Below, piece after piece: positions 1-5,772 of a DNA stretch of 25,794 nucleotides. The translations under genes were made by a program, and so were the position numbers. The stretch's first letter is position 1, and each line of letters opens with the position of its first letter. The notes below the pieces were generated by a model, which did not search any database, was not told the DNA's origin, and saw nothing but the letters and a program-made list of their open reading frames with translations. Source of the DNA: a virus; the IMG/VR virus record IMGVR_UViG_3300046028_000570, positions 1 to 25,794 of that record. The stretch is one strand, 5' to 3'.

Positions 1-5
1 CACCA

Positions 6-239
6 ATGAACGAACGAGACAAAGAGCTGCTAATTGAATCTAAGTTTCCGTTATACGAATTGTATGCACGGGAAATGGAAAAGTTCGCCGCCCTCATCCG
101 TGCCGACGAGCGTGAGGCGCTTGAGAAAATTGACTGGACTGCTTTGATGCGTGAAGAATGTTTGGTGACATGGGCTGATGCGCAGGAACTTGGTGATCGC
201 GTACTCGCAGCCATCCGAGCAAGGGAAAAGAATGACTGA
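6..239 (+). CDS. Small hypothetical phage protein (77 aa)
   Basis: First of three short plus-strand genes at the left edge. The product is charged and predicted mostly helical. It contains a stretch FAALIRADEREA (about residues 27-38) of a kind often seen in small phage proteins of unknown function; that resemblance is from memory. The ATG lies five bases from the window edge, so its ribosome site cannot be judged and a longer form starting outside is possible. The stop overlaps the start of the next gene (ATG at 232, TGA at 237-239), which suggests translational coupling. No catalytic motif, signal peptide or membrane segment is visible. Confidence 0.65.
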   Translation: MNERDKELLIESKFPLYELYAREMEKFAALIRADEREALEKIDWTALMREECLVTWADAQELGDRVLAAIRAREKND

Positions 240-435
240 GCAACGCTACCTAGCCGGGGGACAAGAGTTCTTCTACCCCCATGCTGGCGACCCACCGGCG
301 CCTGAGAGTACCAAGCTACTACTGCTTACCCGTGGGGGCATCTGCACCACGGGGACGTGGAACAACAACTGGTGTTTGGGCTGGCTACCGCTACCCAAGC
401 GCAACATGATGAAAGAGGATAAATTCAAATGCTAA
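232..435 (+). CDS. Small DUF551-like hypothetical protein (67 aa)
   Basis: Start chosen at ATG 232, preceded by a purine-rich AAGGGAAAAG (221-230). An in-frame ATG at 178 would give 85 aa but buries 62 bases in the upstream gene. The C-terminal half reads GTWNNNWCLGWLPLPKR, resembling the DUF551 signature in which an aromatic core ends in W-x-PLP. DUF551 proteins are small phage proteins without an assigned biochemical role. The stop TAA (433-435) overlaps the next ATG at 429, so the three plus-strand genes look like one operon. The family match is by eye only. Confidence 0.6.
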   Translation: MTEQRYLAGGQEFFYPHAGDPPAPESTKLLLLTRGGICTTGTWNNNWCLGWLPLPKRNMMKEDKFKC

Positions 436-683
436 ACGACCTGCAAAAGCAAAAACTGCAAGACTTGGTTTCTTTACCTAATGGCCTAGTGCGTGATTAT
501 GGCCAGCCGAATGAGCGCCTGGATATGTACATCCAGCAACTGAAGGATACATTTCCTGAGCACTTTCACAGCACCAACACGCTCAAAGAACGGGTCTTTA
601 TGGATGAGCCGAAGTCGGCTGTACTGTGCAAGCGTTACGTTCGCAAGCGTTCCGAATCACCTATCAACATTGTTCCGGTCTAA
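429..683 (+). CDS. Hypothetical protein (84 aa), last of the plus-strand trio
   Basis: Unrecognised. The ATG overlaps the previous stop, and AAAGAGGAT about 10 bases upstream can serve as ribosome site. The protein is polar, with a helical N-terminal half and a basic stretch near residues 68-74 (CKRYVRKR). It has no membrane segment. Its last four bases overlap the end of the minus-strand endolysin gene, so the two operons converge tail to tail with no room for a terminator between them. Coding is supported by the ordered overlap chain and the ribosome site rather than by homology. Confidence 0.55.
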   Translation: MLNDLQKQKLQDLVSLPNGLVRDYGQPNERLDMYIQQLKDTFPEHFHSTNTLKERVFMDEPKSAVLCKRYVRKRSESPINIVPV

Positions 684-1102
684 ACGAATGCCCGCGTCCC
701 GGCCTTGTCGATGATGAGCGCCTGGCGCCGAGGGAAGTTGCCTACATCGCTTGGGACGCTGATATGCGTCCAAGCGTCAAACTCACGGATGATCTGATCG
801 AATGGAAGCTGCGCCAGCAGGATTGCCCGCACTACGGCGTCGGGCGTCATGCCTGGAACTCTAATGTCGGCTGCGCAACCTTTGCGGTGTTGGCTGGTGT
901 CCTTACTGCCCACGGCGTCATTAACCGGCTTGGATCGAAACCCGGAGCTGAGCATTACGGGCCTACCTCCGACCGCCACCTTGACTAGCTCCAGCAATTC
1001 TGCAAGGCGTTGGAGGTTGGCAATTTCTTGCTCATTAGGCGTGTTGTCCAACGTGCGGTGGTCAGTGTGCGTCAGCTCGGCAAGAGTGAAGTGAGGCGTC
1101 AT
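680..1102 (-). CDS. Endolysin: M15-family zinc D,D-peptidase
   Basis: Likely peptidoglycan endolysin, cleaving peptide stems to lyse the host. It matches the Peptidase_M15 (D-Ala-D-Ala carboxypeptidase-like) fold: SSGFRS at 52-57, then SQHRKGCAADI with H72 and D79, and WTHIS with H113. These fit the SxHxxGxAxD and WxH zinc-ligand motifs. The 140-aa length suits a single-domain phage endolysin. There is no signal peptide, so export must rely on the holin encoded immediately upstream. The ATG at 1102 overlaps the holin stop as ATGA, indicating coupled translation. It ends the minus-strand late block and overlaps the converging plus-strand gene by four bases. Confident on family; exact bond specificity is inferred. 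Confidence 0.88.
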   Translation of the reverse strand: MTPHFTLAELTHTDHRTLDNTPNEQEIANLQRLAELLELVKVAVGGRPVMLSSGFRSKPVNDAVGSKDTSQHRKGCAADIRVPGMTPDAVVRAILLAQLPFDQIIREFDAWTHISVPSDVGNFPRRQALIIDKAGTRAFV

Positions 1103-1506
1103 TTCTTGAGCTTCATGTCGGCCAGTTTCTCAACTGTGCGGCCACCGAAATACGCCAAGAAGATGATCTGTCCCCACTGGCCGAGAAGCTGGACGTAGGA
1201 TTCTTGAGCGTTGTAGCCGAAGGCTGACATCATGGTGAATAGAAAGAAGGCCACAAAGATGGCTATAAGGGCCATTGGGCGGATGTTCTTGGATAGCCAA
1301 GAGTCTGACCCCATGTCGGCTGTCCAGCGGTCTGTGATGGCCGTCTGTTCGACCTCGTAGAGCTTGGTGTCGTTGGCCATCTTGGACAGCTCGCCGTCCT
1401 GAGCCATTTTGGCCAAGTCCATCTGGGCTTTTGCCTTGGCCTCTGGGTCTGGAATGAGTTTGTCGATCAGCTTATTGCCGATGCCAAGGATTGAGTCAAG
1501 TAGCAT
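1099..1506 (-). CDS. Holin, GTA-type 3TM family
   Basis: Membrane protein that would permeabilise the inner membrane so the endolysin can reach the wall. The 135-aa product resembles the holin family first described for gene-transfer-agent release (GTA_holin_3TM, PF11351): amphipathic N-terminus, charged middle, a DRWTADM...DSWLSKNIRP block, then hydrophobic spans at roughly 77-99 and 107-127. Start set at ATG 1506, four bases after a strong GGAGGT (complement of 1511-1516). A longer reading to 1548 would intrude into the upstream gene. It sits between the tail-anchored protein and the endolysin, the usual lysis-cassette place. Family assigned by eye. Confidence 0.8.
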   Translation of the reverse strand: MLLDSILGIGNKLIDKLIPDPEAKAKAQMDLAKMAQDGELSKMANDTKLYEVEQTAITDRWTADMGSDSWLSKNIRPMALIAIFVAFFLFTMMSAFGYNAQESYVQLLGQWGQIIFLAYFGGRTVEKLADMKLKK

Positions 1507-1508
1507 GA

Positions 1509-1982
1509 TTACCTCCGCATGAAGTCCACGTATTGCATTGTCCCCCAAGCCACCAGTGTCACGACACTGGCAGCCGCCACGGCAAGGAGCACCAGCTCGA
1601 TGACTTCCTCGATCTCCTTAGCGCGCTTGGCTTTGGCGTTGTCCATCTCGATATCATCGGCTTTGTTGCGTGCCACGATGGCGTTGCGCTCGCGCAGAAA
1701 GTCCATCCAGAGATTGGTCTTGCCACGGCGCATGAAGGAGATTTTGATCTGTTCCTCGACCTGTTGCATTTCCTCGGCCAGTTGGATGATCTGCATGGCC
1801 TCTGAGTTGGCCGACTGGAATGGCCTCTTGGGCGGGTTTGCCCGCACCTTCATCACTGCATCCTTGGCGTCAAAGAATTGGTGAATCAGGGCGGATGCAT
1901 CCTTGCCCAAGGCAATGGCCTGCTTTACGCCTGCAATGGTTGCCCGTGCCGTAGCAATGACAGCCATTGTCTCGGCAATCAT
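1509..1982 (-). CDS. C-terminally anchored helical protein of the lysis cassette
   Basis: Unrecognised 157-aa protein. It is mostly helical, with a charged coiled-coil-prone middle (Glu/Gln-rich around 65-80, Lys/Glu-rich around 107-128) and one strong hydrophobic segment near 129-149 followed by a short basic tail ending DFMRR. This is a tail-anchored topology, opposite to an Rz-type i-spanin, whose membrane segment is N-terminal. The ATG at 1982 overlaps the upstream stop (TGATG), with GGA about seven bases before. A TTG at 1985 is a less likely start. Position between a small TM protein and the holin suggests a lysis or membrane role, but that is context only. Confidence 0.65.
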   Translation of the reverse strand: MIAETMAVIATARATIAGVKQAIALGKDASALIHQFFDAKDAVMKVRANPPKRPFQSANSEAMQIIQLAEEMQQVEEQIKISFMRRGKTNLWMDFLRERNAIVARNKADDIEMDNAKAKRAKEIEEVIELVLLAVAAASVVTLVAWGTMQYVDFMRR

Positions 1983-2194
1983 CAATGCTTCCAGATGCTG
2001 ATGATATAACCGACGACGGCAGAGGCTCCAGATACAACGGTCATGCCAAACCAGAGGCCGCCTCGGCCCTTGTTGGCCAGGGCCAGCAGCTCTTCGACAT
2101 TACGCTCCATCTTGTCAACCTTTTTGTCCATGTCCTGGACTTTTTGCCAAAGTACGCCGTACTTGACCAGATCAATCTCGTTGCCTTCTGCCAT
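1982..2194 (-). CDS. Small coiled-coil plus TM protein (holin-like)
   Basis: A 70-aa protein with a heptad-like helix (VQDMDKKVDKMERNVEELLALA) leading into a Gly-rich turn, one hydrophobic helix (about WFGMTVVSGASAVVGYIISIW) and a short cationic tail. This plan recalls small phage holins or haemolysin XhlA-like proteins and is common in lysis cassettes; function is inferred. Start set at ATG 2194 behind GGAG with a nine-base spacer. An alternative ATG at 2212, adjoining the upstream stop and with AAGG upstream, would add six residues. The 3' end overlaps the next gene by one base. Confidence 0.65.
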   Translation of the reverse strand: MAEGNEIDLVKYGVLWQKVQDMDKKVDKMERNVEELLALANKGRGGLWFGMTVVSGASAVVGYIISIWKH

Positions 2195-2212
2195 AACGTC
2201 AGTCTCCAACAT

Positions 2213-2566
2213 TTAGAGGCCTTGGCCTGGCGTGACGTAGATAGTGGTTGCGCTGGCAGCCAAACCGCTGAAATAGGTGTCCTTGTTAAAGCGCAAGATT
2301 TCAACAGCGCCAGGCACCAGCACAATGGCTTCTGAAGGCGTACCGGCCACAGGAGCTACAGCGTTTGCTGTTGCCTCTGCTGCGCTTGTACCAGTGCCCA
2401 AGAACACGGTCACGGTGCCTGCGTTGATAAATCGGTACTGTCCTGCGTTTTGCGGGTCAAACTTGGTGTAGACAGGCGCCTGGATGCCAGCAGGGGCCGA
2501 GGTGGTAGCTGCAACCACAATGGTCTTGCCAAGGGGGGTAAATGCGATTTGTGAGTTATTAGACAT
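2213..2566 (-). CDS. Small beta-rich probable virion protein (117 aa)
   Basis: Predicted all-beta, low in Cys and charged residues and rich in Ala/Thr/Val/Gly, with a pattern (QYRFINAGTVTVFLGTG ... AIVLVPGAVEILRF) seen in small phage proteins near tail genes. The role is not established; a decoration or fibre-associated protein is a reasonable guess. The start ATG at 2566 has AAGGA eight bases upstream, and the preceding small gene ends nine bases before it. Base composition returns towards the phage average here, after the AT-rich fibre block upstream. Confidence 0.6.
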   Translation of the reverse strand: MSNNSQIAFTPLGKTIVVAATTSAPAGIQAPVYTKFDPQNAGQYRFINAGTVTVFLGTGTSAAEATANAVAPVAGTPSEAIVLVPGAVEILRFNKDTYFSGLAASATTIYVTPGQGL

Positions 2567-2575
2567 AATTTTTCC

Positions 2576-2746
2576 TTAGTTTTCCAAAAGAATTTCGTTG
2601 CCATTTTCTTGCAGTAAAAAACCACCATCTTCAAGCAAAAGAACATTTTGTGTTGGACTTTGACTTGAAAGTGAAACGACTTTAGGGCGTGAATTAATCC
2701 AACTTATCACGCCACTTGTAATTGATGCTCTTACTGCTTTTAACAT
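2576..2746 (-). CDS. 56-aa protein with LLLEDG-type C-terminal repeats
   Basis: A short gene that length filters would miss. It starts at ATG 2746 behind CAGGGG (spacer about five bases) and stops TAA at 2576-2578. The N-terminal half is basic (MLKAVRASITSGVISWINSRPK). The C-terminal half holds three degenerate units, LLLEDGGF, LLQENGNE and ILLEN. Such LLLEDG repeats occur, to my recollection, at the ends of phage structural or fibre-associated proteins, but I know no function. It lies inside the AT-rich block, nine bases before the next gene. Repeat conservation at protein level plus the ribosome site are the evidence for coding. Confidence 0.6.
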   Translation of the reverse strand: MLKAVRASITSGVISWINSRPKVVSLSSQSPTQNVLLLEDGGFLLQENGNEILLEN

Positions 2747-2800
2747 AACGGCCCCTGTTTGTCAGCCAGTGTTGTATTCATTTTAATGCCTTAATAAATT

Positions 2801-3745
2801 TTATTTATTCTCTAAGACTTCAATACGAGCAGTTAGTGCAGCAATAGTTGCTGATTGTGATTGTATTGCAACTTGTTGTTTTTTAAGTGCTTCAATTGCT
2901 ACTGCTAAAACTGACCTATCGTAATAACCCCAATGTTTAGTTTTGGTTACTTGATTTCCATCCAAATCTGTTTCTATATATGTTTGAGGAATGGGCGCAG
3001 CTTCTTCACCAATGGCATCATGGACATTTTGTGCATAAAAACCTAATTGCCTTCCATTGCCTTTCATTGGCGTAGGAGTTTCAATTTCCATATCCCTAAA
3101 ATAATAATATCCTGTTTCTAAAGCCATTAACATAGGTATTGGGTCGGCAATCTCTCCATCTTTTATTTTATAGTTTTCGTCTGATACAGAACTAATTACA
3201 CCAGATGCCGAAAATACTGCGGAACCAGCACCATATCTAGAAAATGCAATTGCACTTGCGTTGCCTGATGTGATAGTTATAATATCATCAACAGAACCAG
3301 CATTTTGATTAAACATAGAAAAAGACGCTGTACTTTGACCTGTTGTTGCATTGTTTAAAGTGCTTCTTAATGCTAATGAAGTGCTAATACCAAAATTAGA
3401 ATTAAAAGTTTTTAAATTTAACTCAGCTACTTCATTAACTGTATTAACAAAATTATTTACATTCACCGTTTTTTGATTTACAAATACAACACCAGAAGAA
3501 TCTACTGTTACTGCATTAGTGCTATTGGTTGCTATACCAACAGAATTTGCTGCTGGCAAATAAACGCCATTTGTGGGTACAGTAGAACCGGATGGTATAA
3601 AGTTTGTTGCGGATACAGAACGGCCTGCTGTCAAATCAGATACAGCAACTTTTACAGTTGCGCTACTTTGAACAATGGGCAGTACCTCAGTACCAGCCAG
3701 GGGAACTGTTGATGCTGGTAATGCAGAGATTTTTGAGTCAGCCAT
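2801..3745 (-). CDS. Tail fibre with S74 self-cleaving chaperone domain
   Basis: A 314-aa receptor-binding fibre. Residues 1-45 (SKISALPAS...LPIVQSS) resemble a short phage-fibre attachment segment. The middle is Ser/Thr/Asn-rich beta structure. From about 186 there is a Peptidase_S74 intramolecular chaperone: SDENYK supplies the Ser188/Lys193 dyad with the same five-residue spacing as the endosialidase SDxRxK motif, followed by GRQLGFYAQNVHDAIGEE and WGYYDRSVLAVAIEAL, and a terminal coiled coil (about 286-313). The family trimerises the fibre and then cuts itself off before the Ser. ATG 3745 follows AAAGGA. The gene is much more AT-rich than the head genes, suggesting recent exchange. Confidence 0.88.
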   Translation of the reverse strand: MADSKISALPASTVPLAGTEVLPIVQSSATVKVAVSDLTAGRSVSATNFIPSGSTVPTNGVYLPAANSVGIATNSTNAVTVDSSGVVFVNQKTVNVNNFVNTVNEVAELNLKTFNSNFGISTSLALRSTLNNATTGQSTASFSMFNQNAGSVDDIITITSGNASAIAFSRYGAGSAVFSASGVISSVSDENYKIKDGEIADPIPMLMALETGYYYFRDMEIETPTPMKGNGRQLGFYAQNVHDAIGEEAAPIPQTYIETDLDGNQVTKTKHWGYYDRSVLAVAIEALKKQQVAIQSQSATIAALTARIEVLENK

Positions 3746-3757
3746 GATTAATTCCTT

Positions 3758-3952
3758 TTAGTTTGCTTGAGGATTGTCTGCCAAATACAAACCACCATCC
3801 CATCCAGTAACAACTTCTGCTTGGTCTTCATAAGCACCCTCTGGAATGGGATTTGTTATGCGTTCACCATCTGGCAATGTGGGATTAATTTTCAAATCCC
3901 AGTCGCCAATGTTAATGCACTTGCCGTTTGCGTCACGATAAATTTTGGTCAT
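3758..3952 (-). CDS. Small hypothetical protein coupled to tailspike (64 aa)
   Basis: An acidic protein with sequence MTKIYRDANGKCINIGDWD at its start and GWDGGLYLADNP at its end. Unrecognised. The start was placed at ATG 3952 because it overlaps the tailspike stop as ATGA; an ATG at 3964 would add four residues inside the tailspike. A gene of this size directly after a tailspike could be a fibre-assembly partner, but no chaperone motif is visible. It shares the low GC content of its neighbours. Confidence 0.6.
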   Translation of the reverse strand: MTKIYRDANGKCINIGDWDLKINPTLPDGERITNPIPEGAYEDQAEVVTGWDGGLYLADNPQAN

Positions 3953-5244
3953 TTTGCTACCCATCCTGTGTTACCAGTTCCAGACTCTTTTACGTAAAAA
4001 GATGTGCCAGCGCCGCCGTTTGTTCTTGAAAAAATTGAACCGACTGGCGCTGTAGCCGTGCCTTCTGGTGAAGTTGCATCTGATGTCCAGGTGGGGCCGC
4101 TTGCTTGGACAAATGAACCCGAAGTTACGCTTGCAGATTGCACAGAATTTGCCCTAACAATTGGGCCGGTTCCTGCGTTAACAGGTTGAATGTCAATCAC
4201 ACCAGAAACTTTTGTGATGGCGGTATATGTATTTGTGCAATTGTTAAATTGAATTCCAGAACATGCAACAGCGTAGTTTGCTGTGCTTGCTGTTGTTTGA
4301 ATCAGGTTGGTATAACGGGCAACATATGGGCCGATTAGCTGAACACCTACAGAATCATCAACATCAAGAAAACTACCAACAGTTCCTGCGTTTCTACCTG
4401 TAAAGTTTCCACCAACAACTTTCAATGTTGTTGACAAATCCGATGTTGTACCAGTGTACGCAACTTTAAACATTGCACTGGTTGCCACGTTGGTATTTGG
4501 AACATCTTCTGCGTAACCAGCAACAACTTCAATCGTTCTACATTCTTTGCCCAACTCCATGCCATAAAGGTCAATCTGCTCAAACAAGCAATTAACAAAG
4601 CGCATATTAATGCAACTACCTTTAAGCACAACGCCGCGAGGCACTAAGTTAAAAGTACATTGATCGTAAACGTCTGTTGTTCCACCAGTTTCGTAGTGAA
4701 CGCTTTCAGTCGTAAGATTTCCTGCAACAATGTTTACGAAACGGTTGTTGATCGGAGTCCCAATGTGATAAATGCCGTACTTAAACAACGAAATGTTTAA
4801 GTCTTCAAAATCGTTATAGATCGAGTCTTGTAAATACAGCGCCGCATTTGAATATGTACCGCCGTCACCAATAATCTCAAAACCACGGATTGAAACTTTA
4901 GATCGAAAAGTTTGTGCTGGCGCTGGAAGATTTTGTATCTCAAACAAGTTTTTTAGGCTTGTTGGAACAAAGTTGATTTTTGAGCCGTAAGCGCTTGCTG
5001 CGTATGCGGTGTTGCCCTGATAACGGTTGATGCCCTGAAGCTGCGACCCCTTGTAAAGATTGATCGTGTCGGTGATCTTGTAGACGCCAGCCGGAAAAAA
5101 CACCAACTGATTACCCACTGCCGCATCTACAGCAGCTTGAATTGCGTCAGTATCGTCAGCAACGCCATTGCCTACAGCGCCATAATCAAGCACGCTGATG
5201 TACGCGCCAGAGATCATGCTGAAAGATGCCTTAGTGAGTGCCAT
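3949..5244 (-). CDS. Beta-helix tailspike, pectate-lyase-3 type
   Basis: Probable tailspike that binds and perhaps cleaves a host surface polysaccharide. Residues 15-60 carry the Pectate_lyase_3 opening (SVLDYGAVGNGVADDTDAIQ), followed by FFPAGVYKI and repeated beta-strand/Asn patterns expected of a right-handed parallel beta-helix through about residue 345. The last 80 residues (FVQASGPTWTSD ... GSIFSRTNGGAGTSFYVKESG) form a small beta domain common at phage fibre ends. At 431 aa it lacks the head-binding domain that P22 tailspike carries; that domain is encoded by the separate gene 11 bases upstream. Catalytic residues cannot be assigned by eye. ATG 5244 follows AAGGGA. Confidence 0.85.
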   Translation of the reverse strand: MALTKASFSMISGAYISVLDYGAVGNGVADDTDAIQAAVDAAVGNQLVFFPAGVYKITDTINLYKGSQLQGINRYQGNTAYAASAYGSKINFVPTSLKNLFEIQNLPAPAQTFRSKVSIRGFEIIGDGGTYSNAALYLQDSIYNDFEDLNISLFKYGIYHIGTPINNRFVNIVAGNLTTESVHYETGGTTDVYDQCTFNLVPRGVVLKGSCINMRFVNCLFEQIDLYGMELGKECRTIEVVAGYAEDVPNTNVATSAMFKVAYTGTTSDLSTTLKVVGGNFTGRNAGTVGSFLDVDDSVGVQLIGPYVARYTNLIQTTASTANYAVACSGIQFNNCTNTYTAITKVSGVIDIQPVNAGTGPIVRANSVQSASVTSGSFVQASGPTWTSDATSPEGTATAPVGSIFSRTNGGAGTSFYVKESGTGNTGWVAK

Positions 5245-5255
5245 TATTATTTCCC

Positions 5256-5741
5256 TTAAACCAAGAATTCGATCACCGAAGTGAATGGTGGCGCTTCGGA
5301 GAACGTGACACTCCCACCGGTAATGGTGTAGCTGCTTTGGTTCTGATAGACACCGTTGATATAGATTGAACTGGGCGCATAGGTCACGGGGAAAACGGTC
5401 TGCGTGCTATTGCCTGTTGCATTAAATGCCAAAGTTCCGCGACCAAGATCGTTGCCATTCAGCGAGTTATAAACCAAGCTGCCCTTGCTGTTTTGCACCA
5501 AGATGCTGTAGTCACTGGCAGCGTAAAAACGCGAGGGCGTCCCTTGATAGCCTGGGTAGCCGTTGAGCGTGCGGATGGGCTGGGCTGCTGGAATGGTAAG
5601 CGCTGCGTCCCAGTAGACCGCAATGGGGTTGACCTGGGGGTTCAGGTTGACCGTGCCAATCCAGATGTAGCCATTCTCCAATGGCAGGCCGTCAGTGCCA
5701 GCGAATGCTGGGTATGGCGGTTGAATCGAGAGTGCGGACAT
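5256..5741 (-). CDS. P22-like tailspike head-binding adaptor (stand-alone)
   Basis: The 161-aa product resembles the N-terminal head-binding domain of P22 tailspike. The features are PPYPAFAGTDGLPLENGYIWIG (about 9-30), a segment INP-like NPQVNPIAVYWDAALT (34-49), PIRTLNGYPGYQGTPSRFY (55-73) and YSILVQNSKGSLVY (78-91). A second small beta domain (about 100-161, with SIYINGVYQNQ and SVTFSEAPP) resembles connector modules found before receptor-binding domains. It has no beta-helix, so it would dock on the tail hub and hold the downstream tailspike non-covalently. The start at 5741 has AGGAGA. Alternative: a small independent tail fibre. Confidence 0.78.
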   Translation of the reverse strand: MSALSIQPPYPAFAGTDGLPLENGYIWIGTVNLNPQVNPIAVYWDAALTIPAAQPIRTLNGYPGYQGTPSRFYAASDYSILVQNSKGSLVYNSLNGNDLGRGTLAFNATGNSTQTVFPVTYAPSSIYINGVYQNQSSYTITGGSVTFSEAPPFTSVIEFLV

Positions 5742-5772
5742 TTATGGGGTCTCCTGGATGGTGGATTGTGGC

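Noticed and set aside
626-988. 120-codon plus-strand frame over the endolysin gene
   Set aside because: Its opposite strand carries clear M15 peptidase motifs; this frame has no motif or ribosome site.
1509-1982. Rz-type inner-membrane spanin
   Set aside because: The single hydrophobic segment is C-terminal rather than N-terminal, and no embedded Rz1 lipoprotein frame with a lipobox was found.
2741-2781. 13-codon minus-strand leader frame (MNTTLADKQGPLC)
   Set aside because: It has AAGG upstream and ends at the start of the 56-aa gene, which could be a leader peptide, but it is too short and lacks any attenuator structure to support it.
2793-2809. aataaat/atttatt inverted repeat at the end of the S74 fibre gene
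   Set aside because: Seven A/T-only pairs with a three-base loop and no U tract after it; too unstable to call a terminator and expected by chance in this AT-rich stretch.
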